Origin: CBDDEH01 sp965226865
Lineage (GTDB): Bacteria; Chloroflexota; Dehalococcoidia; Lucifugimonadales; JAGWBF01
Reading direction: 5' to 3'
Length of the DNA: 64,000 nucleotides
NCBI GenBank assembly: GCA_965226865.1
Contig: CBDDEH010000003.1
Location: 248,001-312,000 of the forward strand
The notes beneath the pieces are model-generated. The model was not told where the DNA came from, did not search any database, and was given only the letters and a program-made list of their open reading frames with translations. A program made the translations under genes and the position numbers. Below are positions 15,364 through 24,437 of this stretch, one piece after another. Numbering within the stretch: position 1 is the first letter of the stretch; every line of letters starts with the position of its first letter.

Positions 15364-16644
15364 CTAGGCCTCGTCGTCTTGGGAGGCCAGATCAGAACGG
15401 CCGTCCAAGCTGAAAAGCTCTCGTGCCAATTGTAGGTGGTTTGGACTACGCTGGGCTTTTAGGAACGCGGTGGGGTGGTGAAGGAGTTTGTTGACGATGG
15501 CGGTGGTCATCGAGTCGATGAACTCGAAATCTTCGCTGGTCAACCGGTGATCGAGCCTTTTTAATGTCTTGGCCAGCTCGTTCTGGCGGATTTCCTCTGC
15601 CATTTGTCGCAGATCAGCAATGGTAGGTACCACGTCCATGGTATCGTACCACTCAGAAAAGCGGCCAACCTCCTCCAAGGCTATTTCTTCAGCCTTCCTA
15701 GCCTCCCTCTCCCTTTCCAGCCGGTTGGCCTCTGAAATTGCAGCCAGGTCATCCTGATCATACAAATGAACGTTGGGAATCTCCGCCGAGGCTGGGTCGA
15801 AGTCTCTGGGGATTGCTATATCCATTAGAAACAATGGCTTTTCAGGCCGGGAGTCCATCGCTCCCCGTACTTCATCTGCTCCGAGAATATACCCTGGAGA
15901 GCCTGTAGATCCTATGACTATCGACATCTCTTTAAGGACCCTCGGTATTTCCTCAAAGGGAATTGCCTGACCGCCCAACTGGTCTGCCATCTCCACGGCT
16001 CGGGAGTGGGTGCGGTTGGCGACTATGATCTCTTTTACTCCAGAGTCGACCAGGGCTTTGGTGGCTAGCTTGCCGGCATCGCCAATGCCGATAACCATTA
16101 TCTTAAGCTCGGTCAGGTCTCCCAGCAGGCGTCTGGCCAACTCCACGCACGCACGGCTCATGGACAAGGCGTTGCGGCCAATGTTTGTGTCCCGGCGGAC
16201 CCTTTTGCCGACGCGAATTGCCTGGTGGAAAAACCTGGAAAGCGGCCCCTGAATGGTCTTCGCCGCCACGGCGGCGCCGAAGGCATCTCTCACCTGGCGC
16301 AAAACCTCGCTCTCTCCCACGATCATGGAGTCGAGGCTGGATACCACTCGGAAGAGGTGGTGCATGCAGTCCTGTTGGCGATGGGTGTACAGGTAACCTT
16401 CTACATCAGCCAACGAAACGTCGAAGTAGCCAGCGAGAAATGTTTCTAGTCCGCTACGGAACTGATGCTCTTCACCGAGTGTATAAACTTCGAACCGATT
16501 GCAGGTACATAAAAGGACGCCCTCACTTAAATGGTTTCCCATTGCCTTGAGAGCGTCTGGCAGTTGGGCTTTCGGAACCACCATCTGCTCCCGGACTTCT
16601 AGCGGGGCAGACCGGTGGTTTAAGCCCACCACTAAGAATTCCAA
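15364..16644 (-). CDS. hemA: Glutamyl-tRNA reductase
   Basis: A 426-residue protein with the family's opening GLNHRSAPLEVRE, catalytic C48 in LLCTCNRFEVY, the VGESEVLRQVRDAF segment, the NADP-binding domain (GIGDAGKLATKAL) and the C-terminal dimerisation helices. It reduces glutamyl-tRNA to glutamate-1-semialdehyde, the substrate of the adjacent hemL product, so the pair supply 5-aminolevulinate for tetrapyrroles. Confidence 0.97.
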   Translation of the reverse strand: MEFLVVGLNHRSAPLEVREQMVVPKAQLPDALKAMGNHLSEGVLLCTCNRFEVYTLGEEHQFRSGLETFLAGYFDVSLADVEGYLYTHRQQDCMHHLFRVVSSLDSMIVGESEVLRQVRDAFGAAVAAKTIQGPLSRFFHQAIRVGKRVRRDTNIGRNALSMSRACVELARRLLGDLTELKIMVIGIGDAGKLATKALVDSGVKEIIVANRTHSRAVEMADQLGGQAIPFEEIPRVLKEMSIVIGSTGSPGYILGADEVRGAMDSRPEKPLFLMDIAIPRDFDPASAEIPNVHLYDQDDLAAISEANRLEREREARKAEEIALEEVGRFSEWYDTMDVVPTIADLRQMAEEIRQNELAKTLKRLDHRLTSEDFEFIDSMTTAIVNKLLHHPTAFLKAQRSPNHLQLARELFSLDGRSDLASQDDEA

Positions 16645-16879
16645 TATTTCTCCGTTCCGAAGCTATGCTAGGTATATGATACGAGGGCTGCCTACGTCAA
16701 GTCAATCGAAGCGCAGGCCTCTCAAAACGCTGAAGGTGCCTTTGAGACCGTATGTTTGAGCCCATGTTAGAATAGACCCGCCGCGTCGATGCCATGACCG
16801 AATGGCAAGCTCCTTTGTCCCGTCTCTGTCTGTGATACCGCGACGGGCAAGTTTCAGTTTCATAACAAAGTCATAACAA
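16645..16879. other. Intergenic region upstream of hemA
   Basis: About 235 bp between the divergent hemA and the next plus-strand frame. I see no clear gene, tRNA or strong promoter here; a partly palindromic CGTCCCGTC/CGACGGGC stretch lies near 16817-16850. Confidence 0.4.
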
Positions 16880-17170
16880 ATGATTAGAGTCACCATCGAG
16901 ATACATACTGAAAGTGGATTTAGAGCGTCCGAGATAGTGGCCGACTTGCGAAACGTGGCAGAGATACTGTTTCTACCAATGCGCTGTATAGGTTTCTGGG
17001 ATGTGCCAACAGGGGGACATATCTGTCCTCAACTGCAGCGGCGAGAGGAGTGCCCTCACAAGGACATACCGGAGGCCTTTGAAGAATACCGTAACACCGT
17101 GGAGAACGAGCTTCGTGGTACGCTGGAAGTCGTCTTCCCCCACGCAGAAGTATACATATATCTATCATGA
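16880..17170 (+). CDS. Hypothetical 96-residue protein
   Basis: Not recognised. The product has an MIRVTIEIHT beta-strand start, a cluster of Cys residues (one in FLPMRCIGFWD and two in GGHICPQLQRREECP) and an acidic helix. There is no clear RBS and the composition is plausible but unsupported by other features. It precedes the gamma carbonic anhydrase gene by 56 bp. Low certainty that it is expressed. Confidence 0.35.
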   Translation: MIRVTIEIHTESGFRASEIVADLRNVAEILFLPMRCIGFWDVPTGGHICPQLQRREECPHKDIPEAFEEYRNTVENELRGTLEVVFPHAEVYIYLS

Positions 17171-17226
17171 TCATAGCTCACGAGTAATATGAGCTCGCCA
17201 GAGAATCTCGGCGAAGGAGTCGCATT

Positions 17227-17733
17227 TTGATCCGAAGCCTCGATGGCAAGACGCCCAAGGTGGCTGAGACCGCATGGGTCAGTGAGTTCGCCTATGTAGT
17301 GGGGGACATCGAGATCGGTGAATACAGCAGTATATGGCCGGGCGTCACCATCAGAGGCGACGGGGAGTCTACCATATCGATCGGTAACCACGTAAATGTG
17401 CAAGAGAATTCCGTAATCCACAGCGACGAGCTGGTGATCGAGGACTATGTCACCATTGGCCATTCGGTGGTTCTCCATGGTTTGTGGGTCGGACAAGGCT
17501 CTCTGCTAGGTAATAACTGTACGGTGTTGGAGATGTCCAACATCGGCAAAGAATGTATCATCGCGGCCAACTCGGTTGTTCTAGCAAAAACCAATGTACC
17601 TGATCGGTCCTTTATGACCGGCGTTCCCGCCGTGGTCAAACGGCAAGCCACGGCAAAGCAGGTGGATGGGGTATTGGAGGCCTCTAATATCCTGATGAAG
17701 CTAGCGAAGAAATTTAAGAAAAGCGGCCTCTAG
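17227..17733 (+). CDS. Gamma-class carbonic anhydrase-like hexapeptide-repeat protein
   Basis: A 168-residue left-handed beta-helix protein with hexapeptide repeats (IGEYSSIWPGVTIRGD, ISIGNHVNVQENSVIH). The zinc-ligand histidines of this family are present in NSVIHSDE and TIGHSVVLHG. TTG start at 17227 with GAAGGAG upstream. It may hydrate CO2 or act as a related metal-dependent isomerase/transferase; the family also includes non-anhydrase members, so activity is not proved. Confidence 0.85.
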   Translation: MIRSLDGKTPKVAETAWVSEFAYVVGDIEIGEYSSIWPGVTIRGDGESTISIGNHVNVQENSVIHSDELVIEDYVTIGHSVVLHGLWVGQGSLLGNNCTVLEMSNIGKECIIAANSVVLAKTNVPDRSFMTGVPAVVKRQATAKQVDGVLEASNILMKLAKKFKKSGL

Positions 17734-17765
17734 CTCTTCCTGGTCAAGGAGACCACTCGGAAACT

Positions 17766-18470
17766 ATGTATGCACTGATACTGGCAGGGGGAAGAGGTGA
17801 AAGGCTTCGCCCTCTTACAGATTCGATCCCGAAGCCGATGGTGCTTCTCAACGGAAAGCCGATCCTGTGGTATCAGACCCAATGGCTCACCAGTTGTGGG
17901 GTGACCGACGTCGTGTTTCTCGCCGGTTACCGGTGGGAAGCGATAAAAGAGTTCTTCGGCGATGGTAAAGACTACGGTTTTAACGCCCATTACAGCATTG
18001 AGGATTCTCCTTTGGGCAGAGGCGGAGCCATCCGTCGGGCGATGTCTGAAATACCCAGGAACGAAAAGAGCGTCTTTGTAACCAACGGGGACGTGATTAC
18101 CGGAGAAGACCTCAGCAATGTCCTTCATAAGTTCCACAACTCTCAACAGATCAGCGGGTTACATATGGCCACCCTCATGGTCGTCCCGATGGTAAGTTCA
18201 TACGGAATTGTGGACCTGAGCGATCTGGACCACGTGGAGGACTTTCGTGAGAAGGCGGATCTCCCGTATTGGATAAACGGTGGAATTTATGTGTTTTCTC
18301 GGCGGATTAGACGGGAGCTTCCAGAGCTTGGAGACCATGAGTCTTCTACACTCCCTGCTCTTGCGGCCCAGCATCGGCTCACGGCGTTCTCCTCTCGGGC
18401 CTTTTGGAGAAGCGTGGACTCCGCCAAGGACCTCAGGGAGGCCGAGGATTTTCTAAAAAGTCGGGAGTAG
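17766..18470 (+). CDS. Nucleotidyltransferase (sugar-phosphate nucleotidyltransferase family)
   Basis: A 234-residue protein with the signature LILAGGRGERLRPLTDSIPKPM, in which the Lys contacts the sugar phosphate, and the metal-binding NGDV (VFVTNGDVIT). It is short, without the C-terminal hexapeptide domain of full-length GlmU/ManC types. It activates a hexose or similar phosphate to an NDP-sugar; the exact substrate cannot be read from the sequence. It starts 33 bp after the carbonic anhydrase-like gene. Confidence 0.88.
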   Translation: MYALILAGGRGERLRPLTDSIPKPMVLLNGKPILWYQTQWLTSCGVTDVVFLAGYRWEAIKEFFGDGKDYGFNAHYSIEDSPLGRGGAIRRAMSEIPRNEKSVFVTNGDVITGEDLSNVLHKFHNSQQISGLHMATLMVVPMVSSYGIVDLSDLDHVEDFREKADLPYWINGGIYVFSRRIRRELPELGDHESSTLPALAAQHRLTAFSSRAFWRSVDSAKDLREAEDFLKSRE

Positions 18471-18487
18471 CGCTTCTTCGTGGGAAT

Positions 18488-19198
18488 CTAGATCCCTTGA
18501 GGTAGCTTCTCCCCGGACGTAAATGTTTCCCAACGGCCGTTCCGATATGCCGTAACTTTTCCGGACCCCAGGACAGTCCAACTGCCGGGAAGCCCGAAGC
18601 AGCAGGTCATTCCATCGATTCCCAGCACTGTCAGGTCACTTGGCACAGCGTCCGCAAGCTGAGAAGCCACTCTGGCGGGGTCACCGTCCTCGTGGTGAGG
18701 AAGCACCCCTACACCCTGCGCCAACCGCAGGCCATCAACCCAGGTTCGCGTTGAGGGCTGTATCATGCTGCTGCCCATGACCATCGCGCCTGCGCTGGAG
18801 CCTCCCACCGTTGCCCCTTTATCCAACGCATCCCTTAATGTTGCTAGCAGTTTTGTGCCTTTCAGGGTTGCCAGCAGATGGTCTGGATTGCCTCCGGTAA
18901 AGTAAACGATGTCGGCCCCGGATATCGCACTCGCGTATTCATCGTCGTCCGCATGGCTTCGGTCGAGCACCATGAGCTCGGAAGAGAGCGCTCCCAGGCT
19001 TGAAAAATAAGAGACTCCGTTGCTCGCCGCTTTATCGGGGTTCTGGAAAGCGGCTGCAGTAGGGACGATCAGGACTCTAGCGCTCGGCGATGCAGTCGAC
19101 TCCAGGATAACTTTATCCATGTCCTCGCAGCCAGGGCGAAACTCGTCTCCTCCAGCCAATACCAGCTTTCCAGCTACGTTTCCCCCGTTAGAAGCCAC
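18488..19198 (-). CDS. Peptidase S51/cyanophycinase-like serine hydrolase
   Basis: A 236-residue protein. The catalytic nucleophile is in GGSSAGAMVMG, the pattern of peptidase S51 and dipeptidase E. A VYFTGGNPDHLLATLK segment and ILIVPTAAAFQNP (Glu/His triad region) also match. It would hydrolyse a dipeptide-like or isopeptide bond in the cytosol. The methyltransferase gene follows on the same strand with a 5-bp gap. Confidence 0.8.
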   Translation of the reverse strand: MASNGGNVAGKLVLAGGDEFRPGCEDMDKVILESTASPSARVLIVPTAAAFQNPDKAASNGVSYFSSLGALSSELMVLDRSHADDDEYASAISGADIVYFTGGNPDHLLATLKGTKLLATLRDALDKGATVGGSSAGAMVMGSSMIQPSTRTWVDGLRLAQGVGVLPHHEDGDPARVASQLADAVPSDLTVLGIDGMTCCFGLPGSWTVLGSGKVTAYRNGRWETFTSGEKLPQGI

Positions 19199-19203
19199 TC
19201 ACT

Positions 19204-20022
19204 TTACCCTCTGGATTTCCATGATATGACCGCTGGTTCAAGGGGCTGGGTGCCCCGAGTCCTGTATGTACCGTCAACTTCTTCCAGAAGCCCTGGTAGG
19301 ACTGTCTCCAATACACGTCTCTTAGCCCCGTTGGAATCGAGAAACAGACGTCGTGTAAGCTGTTCGAGGGCGTCCTCAGGTTTATCGAAGCCTCCAAGGA
19401 GATGTGATGGCAGCGAGTGAAGTATAGGCTCTATTCCCATTTCCTCTAGGACATCGACCAGTTCTGGAAGAGATGGCAAGGGTAGGCGCTCCTCCCCGTG
19501 GATATGTCTCCATATAGAGTAGAGATTGGATTGGGGAGGGCTTTTAAACAAGACCACCATCACCATTTTCCTTGCGTGGGCTTCGAGCTTATCCACAAAC
19601 AAACCTATGTCGGAAACGGTATAGAGAACATGTGCGCAGAGCACCTTGTCCGTAAGTTCCACCTCGGCTTCCTCCCACCCGGCTTGTATCAAGGAGATGT
19701 TTTCTATACGGTGCTCCGAGGCTTGCTGGATAAGCAATTTCCCCATACTGGGTGATGGTTCAACGGCCACGACGTGCTGGCAATTGAGAGCAAGAGGCAG
19801 CGCCAGCCTCCCGGCCCCCGCGCCAACGTCGATGATAGTATCCTCAGGCTCTATCTGCGTCAGGAGTCGCTGTACCAGAGGGTCGTCCTCTCGGTGAGGG
19901 TCTGCTATGAATTGCTCAGCCAGATGCTGCCAGTGGTCCTCGGGAGGCGGAGCTTCACGCATCCTTTCGGACTGAGCGTGCTCTGCTTCCACCATGTTCT
20001 TCCACCGCTGGCTAGCATTCAT
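19204..20022 (-). CDS. SAM-dependent methyltransferase
   Basis: A 272-residue class I methyltransferase. Motif I is IIDVGAGAGRLALPL (about residues 64-78), followed by VVAVEPSPSM (acidic residue binding the ribose of SAM). The C-terminal half is more variable and does not reveal the acceptor. It is followed by the S51 peptidase gene on the same strand and preceded by an MFS gene. Substrate unknown. Confidence 0.8.
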   Translation of the reverse strand: MNASQRWKNMVEAEHAQSERMREAPPPEDHWQHLAEQFIADPHREDDPLVQRLLTQIEPEDTIIDVGAGAGRLALPLALNCQHVVAVEPSPSMGKLLIQQASEHRIENISLIQAGWEEAEVELTDKVLCAHVLYTVSDIGLFVDKLEAHARKMVMVVLFKSPPQSNLYSIWRHIHGEERLPLPSLPELVDVLEEMGIEPILHSLPSHLLGGFDKPEDALEQLTRRLFLDSNGAKRRVLETVLPGLLEEVDGTYRTRGTQPLEPAVISWKSRG

Positions 20023-20064
20023 GGCTCAACCCTCCAATCTTCTCATTGTTTCGTGCATCGACTG

Positions 20065-21300
20065 CTAAGCTCCATGTTCAAGTTGTTTAGTGTGATCCGG
20101 TGGTCTGAATATACCTAGAAGTGTCGTTACTATGAATCCACCGGCTATAAGCAACAAAACCCCACCCGCGAGACTGAAGGTCTCGGCGAATCCGAACTGG
20201 TTGCTTACGGGTTGGCTTACCAAGGGTGCAATAAACTGGCCCAGGAATGCAAAAGTCATCAGACCACCTAATGCACGTCCTCGAACCTCGGCCGGTACTT
20301 CTGATGTAAGCCAAAAATTCAAATTTGGGTTGTGAAGGCCGAGCCCCAGGCCGACCATTGCCAAGCCTAGCAGGACGTGGCCGTAGTTATCTGCGAATCC
20401 AATGATGCCGAAACCGAGGCCAAACAGGATAATGCTGGTATGGACTATGCCGGTTATCTTGATTCGCGAGCTTACGGGACCATATACGAATGACGTGAGT
20501 GCCGCGAATAGGGCGAAAACGGCAATAGCGAACCCAGTATCTGTTGCGCTTGCGTCGGTAAGCTCCTCCAGGTAAAAGGGTAACTGCACGTGTATCACCG
20601 CTAGCATTAATTGCCACAGCATAGCGACGCCGTAGATCAACGCTATGCGCCTCAAGGGCAAGCGGATTCTGGCTGGGAGTTTATCGCCTTCACCTGAGGA
20701 CCTGTCAGGGGCAACTCTGGTTTTGGGACGTGTCGGTTCCCGGATCCAGATCGCTACGAACGGCATGCTGATAAAGGCTGTTAGGTAGATCAGAAAAGAT
20801 GCCTTCCAGCTCACGTCGGCCATAATGCCAACCAAGGAGATGATCAGAACTCCCGCCAAGGCTAAAGAACTCATCTGCCATCCCATGAGCTGAGCCCGTG
20901 TTCGGCCCCCATAGTAATCGGCGATAATGGTCGTAACGCTGGTGCCTATGCCGGCGATTGCAAAACCGAGTATTGCACGACCAGCAAGGATTGCTGGCAG
21001 AGAGTCCAACAAGACGGCGGAGCTACCTGATAACCCGAACAAAGCTGTCGAGAACAGCAGTACATTTTTTCGCCCCCACCGGTCGACTACATACCCGGCC
21101 ATAGGCGCTCCGATGACAATAAAAAGAGCGGGAAACGTCAGAACAAGCCGTACCAACAGGTCCACGTTTGGCACGTCTGAAAAATGGGCCTCCATGCCAG
21201 GAAGAGCCGGAGCGATTCTTACAGCGGCCATCACCGTTGTGGTGCTGGCTAGCAAAACGGTTGCTTTTACGGCTGGCGAATCGGGGACGCTCTTCTTCAT
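20065..21300 (-). CDS. MFS transporter
   Basis: A 411-residue membrane protein with about 12 predicted helices and the MFS loop signature GAPMAGYVVDRWGRKNVL between helices 2 and 3. A second, similar MFS gene lies 36 bp upstream on the same strand; the two are probably a tandem pair. Substrate not readable. Confidence 0.88.
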   Translation of the reverse strand: MKKSVPDSPAVKATVLLASTTTVMAAVRIAPALPGMEAHFSDVPNVDLLVRLVLTFPALFIVIGAPMAGYVVDRWGRKNVLLFSTALFGLSGSSAVLLDSLPAILAGRAILGFAIAGIGTSVTTIIADYYGGRTRAQLMGWQMSSLALAGVLIISLVGIMADVSWKASFLIYLTAFISMPFVAIWIREPTRPKTRVAPDRSSGEGDKLPARIRLPLRRIALIYGVAMLWQLMLAVIHVQLPFYLEELTDASATDTGFAIAVFALFAALTSFVYGPVSSRIKITGIVHTSIILFGLGFGIIGFADNYGHVLLGLAMVGLGLGLHNPNLNFWLTSEVPAEVRGRALGGLMTFAFLGQFIAPLVSQPVSNQFGFAETFSLAGGVLLLIAGGFIVTTLLGIFRPPDHTKQLEHGA

Positions 21301-21336
21301 CGAGTGCTAAGGCGAGCTAGTCATCAATCACTTGAT

Positions 21337-22563
21337 TCAGGTCCCTCTTATCGTTTTTTGCGGCGGCTGAGCCAGCAGAGAGGCGACAGCAGTTGTTGCC
21401 GGGAGCGCCAAGAATATCAGCACGGGAACCGTATATGCATCGGTGAGGTCAAAGAGAAAACCAAAGGGCATCGGGCCAAGGGCTGCAAAGCCTGTGTAAC
21501 CAAAATGCCCTATCCCTCGGATGCTTCCCAGTGAACGACGCCCGTAATAGTTTGCCCAGACCACAAAGCTGATGTTTGTTTGGCTTCCGATTGACAGACC
21601 CAACATGACACCGTAAACGAAGGGTACTACGGGTTGTGACAGCACAAAAGTAAGCCCCATCGCGGCCGCGAGCATGGCTTGGTTTCCCACGATGATGAAC
21701 CGGTTTGGCACCTTCTCGGATAAAACACCCGCCAGAAGGGTGCCTACTAAAGATAATGCCGCAATAACACTTAATACTCCTGTGGCAACACCAGGGTCCA
21801 CTCCTTTGCTATCGAAAAGGGAAACGTGGTGGAATACCATGCCGACCGGGATCATCATAGGCACCGAAGACGAGAAAAAGAGCAGCCAGAAAGTCTTGGT
21901 ACCAATTATGTCTCTCAGCGTTAAGTCTGGTTCCTGGTAGTTGTCGGAAGTGGCTCTGGGGTTGTCCTGATCTTGGCCCGGATGGTCCCCGTCCGGAAGA
22001 AGGCCTATCGACTCAGGAGACCTCCGCACCAGCAGAATAGCTGGTAATAACAACAGGCTCCAGACTCCGATGGCCATAATTACCCATGCCTTACGCCAAT
22101 CGTCGAAAACGGAGATCATGACGTGAACCAGAGGTGGGAAGGCGACCAGGCTGAACGATACACCGAGGTTGGTGATAGCTACGGCTCTCCCTCGAAACCT
22201 GACGAACCACATGGCAGCCATCGTGGTCGGAATCAACATCAACGCGCCCACGCCGAGAATGCGTAATCCTGCAAATCCAGCTAATAGCTGGACGGCGTTA
22301 TCGACCTCGCTCATTGCTAGGACTACGAATCCGAAGGCTATGGTGGCGAGTGTCAACGTAACCCGAGGACCGTAACGGTCCAGTAGCCAGCCCACCGGCA
22401 TCATCGCAACTGCGGCGATCAGGGATCCGATCGTGTATAGGCTCGAAATCAGGCTTCGGGACAATTCCAAGTCTTCTATAAACTCGTCCACGAAGCGAGA
22501 GATGACGATGGTCTGGCCCGGTCCAGACACAAACATGGCCAGCATGGCGACGCTAACGATCAC
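21337..22563 (-). CDS. MFS transporter
   Basis: A 408-residue membrane protein, about 12 helices. The MFS motif appears as MPVGWLLDRYGPRVTL after helix 2. The order ...VSFSLVAFPPLVHVM and the second-half signature GVLSEKVPNRF fit oxalate/formate-like or drug-proton MFS families. It lies upstream of the other MFS gene on the minus strand and divergent to radC. Confidence 0.88.
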   Translation of the reverse strand: MIVSVAMLAMFVSGPGQTIVISRFVDEFIEDLELSRSLISSLYTIGSLIAAVAMMPVGWLLDRYGPRVTLTLATIAFGFVVLAMSEVDNAVQLLAGFAGLRILGVGALMLIPTTMAAMWFVRFRGRAVAITNLGVSFSLVAFPPLVHVMISVFDDWRKAWVIMAIGVWSLLLLPAILLVRRSPESIGLLPDGDHPGQDQDNPRATSDNYQEPDLTLRDIIGTKTFWLLFFSSSVPMMIPVGMVFHHVSLFDSKGVDPGVATGVLSVIAALSLVGTLLAGVLSEKVPNRFIIVGNQAMLAAAMGLTFVLSQPVVPFVYGVMLGLSIGSQTNISFVVWANYYGRRSLGSIRGIGHFGYTGFAALGPMPFGFLFDLTDAYTVPVLIFLALPATTAVASLLAQPPQKTIRGT

Positions 22564-22674
22564 CCAGCCATAGAAAAAGGGTAGGCGGATGCCAAAGGGT
22601 ATATGTGGGCTCGTTTGGACAGGGATCTTCGTAGTTATGCTCCTGGGCGAACTTCTAGGGGATTCTACAATAAA

Positions 22675-22704
22675 TTGCCCAGTTGTCGAGCCACGAAATA
22701 TAAT
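22675..22704 (+). promoter_or_regulatory. Likely promoter of radC
   Basis: TTGCCC (22675-22680), 18 bp, then TATAAT (22699-22704), about 30 bp before the radC ATG. The -10 is consensus, the -35 weaker. Confidence 0.5.
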
Positions 22705-22734
22705 GCGACTTTAAACACGTAACCCGGAGGGCCT

Positions 22735-23442
22735 ATGGACACACAACCAGGCGCCGTCTATACGACAATGATAAGAGATCTCCCGCGCGGCGAGCGCCCA
22801 CGAGAGCGTCTGCGCGAGTCTGGCCCGGATTCCTTGAGCAACGCGGAGTTGATCGCAATTCTTCTGCGTACTGGAGTGCAAGGAGAGAACGTTCTCAACC
22901 TGGCTGTGCGATTGATCTCCCAGTTCCAGGGCCTGCCGGGTCTTGGTCGCGCTTCATATCGACAGCTCTGCTCCGTTAAGGGCATAAGCGATGCCAAGGC
23001 GTGTCAGCCTCTGGCAGCATTGGAATTAGGTAGGCGGTTCGTCTCCCTCCATCCAGAAGACCGGGCAACCATCAACTCTCCGGGTGACGTGGCGAACCTG
23101 CTTGCGGCCGAGATGAGCCTGCTGCAACAGGAGCATCTGAAGGTGATTCTTCTGGATACAAAAAACCACATGCTTGGGATCAATGAGATATACGTGGGGA
23201 ATGTCAACTCTTCGATGATACGTATAGCCGAGGTGTTTCGACCGGCGATTCGTGACAACGCGACCTCCATAATCATTGTGCATAACCATCCTTCAGGAGA
23301 CCCAACGCCAAGCCCCGATGACGTGGCAATGACGAGCCAGCTCAAGGCCACCGGGGAGCTTTTGGGGATCGAAGTCCTCGATCACCTCGTTCTGGCAAGT
23401 CAGGGCCATGTAAGCCTCAAAGAACGAGGCCTCGGCTTCTAA
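22735..23442 (+). CDS. radC: RadC-type JAB-domain protein
   Basis: A 235-residue protein. The N-terminal part has the helix-hairpin-helix-like region (LSNAELIAILLRTG, LCSVKGISDAKA) and the C-terminal JAB domain has the metal motif HNHPSGDPTPSPDD. The name RadC is historical: a role in recombinational repair is not established. Full length for the family. It is followed by rsmI. Confidence 0.93.
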   Translation: MDTQPGAVYTTMIRDLPRGERPRERLRESGPDSLSNAELIAILLRTGVQGENVLNLAVRLISQFQGLPGLGRASYRQLCSVKGISDAKACQPLAALELGRRFVSLHPEDRATINSPGDVANLLAAEMSLLQQEHLKVILLDTKNHMLGINEIYVGNVNSSMIRIAEVFRPAIRDNATSIIIVHNHPSGDPTPSPDDVAMTSQLKATGELLGIEVLDHLVLASQGHVSLKERGLGF

Positions 23443-23512
23443 TACAACGTTTGTTAAAAACATCAGGAAGCACATTTCCGATCATCCTAACCTTGTCGAG
23501 GGATTGCTAAGA

Positions 23513-24343
23513 ATGCCTGTTTTATACGTAGTAGCTACCCCCATAGGAAACCTCCAAGATATAACGCTACGGGCGTTAGATATGCTCAGAGATGTCGCGC
23601 TAATAGCTGCGGAGGATACCCGTACAACCAGGAAATTGCTCACTAGCTACGACATCAAGACCCCCATCACCAGCTACAACGACCACAACATGAAATCCAG
23701 GATTCCTATGCTGATGGAGGCCCTCGAGTCGGCCGACGTTGCACTGGTCTCCGAGGCTGGCATGCCTACAGTCAGCGACCCGGGCCACGAGCTGATTCGA
23801 GAGGCGATCGAGAAAGGGGTGGAAGTTGTAGCGATTCCGGGAGCTTCCGCGCTTACAACTGCCCTGGCAGCATCAGGTATACCGGCACAGCAATGCCTGT
23901 TTCTGGGGTTCCTTCCTAGGAGGAAGGGAAACAGACGGCGCCTTCTGGAATCTATCAAAGCCCAGCCGTGGACTTTGGTCGTATTCGAAGCCCCTCATAG
24001 GCTAATAGCCTCTTTGTCGGACATATTAGAAGTGCTGGGAAACCGGCAAATGGCCGCGTCCAGAGAGTTAACCAAGATACACGAAGAAATTTTCAGAGGG
24101 ACAGTCTCCCAGGCGATAGCGCATTTTGGAGAACCTCGTGGTGAGTTCACGCTTGTGATAGCTGGTTCGCCGCCGTGCCGGGCGGAGGTTGATATAGATG
24201 CGATCAAGGCCGAAATCCGACAGCTCAGAGGTCGAGGCGTTAAGGCTAAAGAGGCGGTAGCTACTATCACGCGATCGACGGGGATCCCCAAGAAGAAGGT
24301 TTATAAGATATGGCTGGATACTCGAAACTCCGATCCAAGGTAG
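23513..24343 (+). CDS. rsmI: 16S rRNA (cytidine-2'-O)-methyltransferase RsmI
   Basis: A 276-residue SAM enzyme starting LYVVATPIGNLQDITLRA, with AEDTRTTRKLL, ALVSEAGMPTVSDPG (the GxP loops) and a helical C-terminus. It methylates C1402 of 16S rRNA with RsmH. ATG at 23513 is chosen over an in-frame TTG nine bases upstream, because the GAGGG would be too close to the TTG. Confidence 0.95.
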   Translation: MPVLYVVATPIGNLQDITLRALDMLRDVALIAAEDTRTTRKLLTSYDIKTPITSYNDHNMKSRIPMLMEALESADVALVSEAGMPTVSDPGHELIREAIEKGVEVVAIPGASALTTALAASGIPAQQCLFLGFLPRRKGNRRRLLESIKAQPWTLVVFEAPHRLIASLSDILEVLGNRQMAASRELTKIHEEIFRGTVSQAIAHFGEPRGEFTLVIAGSPPCRAEVDIDAIKAEIRQLRGRGVKAKEAVATITRSTGIPKKKVYKIWLDTRNSDPR

Positions 24344-24437
24344 TTGCCGAGGCGTACCTAATTCTGTATCGGTTCCCCTTACAGGGTTATATTGCTACAA
24401 TGACCCCAGCAACGGTACCGAAAGAGCACCAACTTAT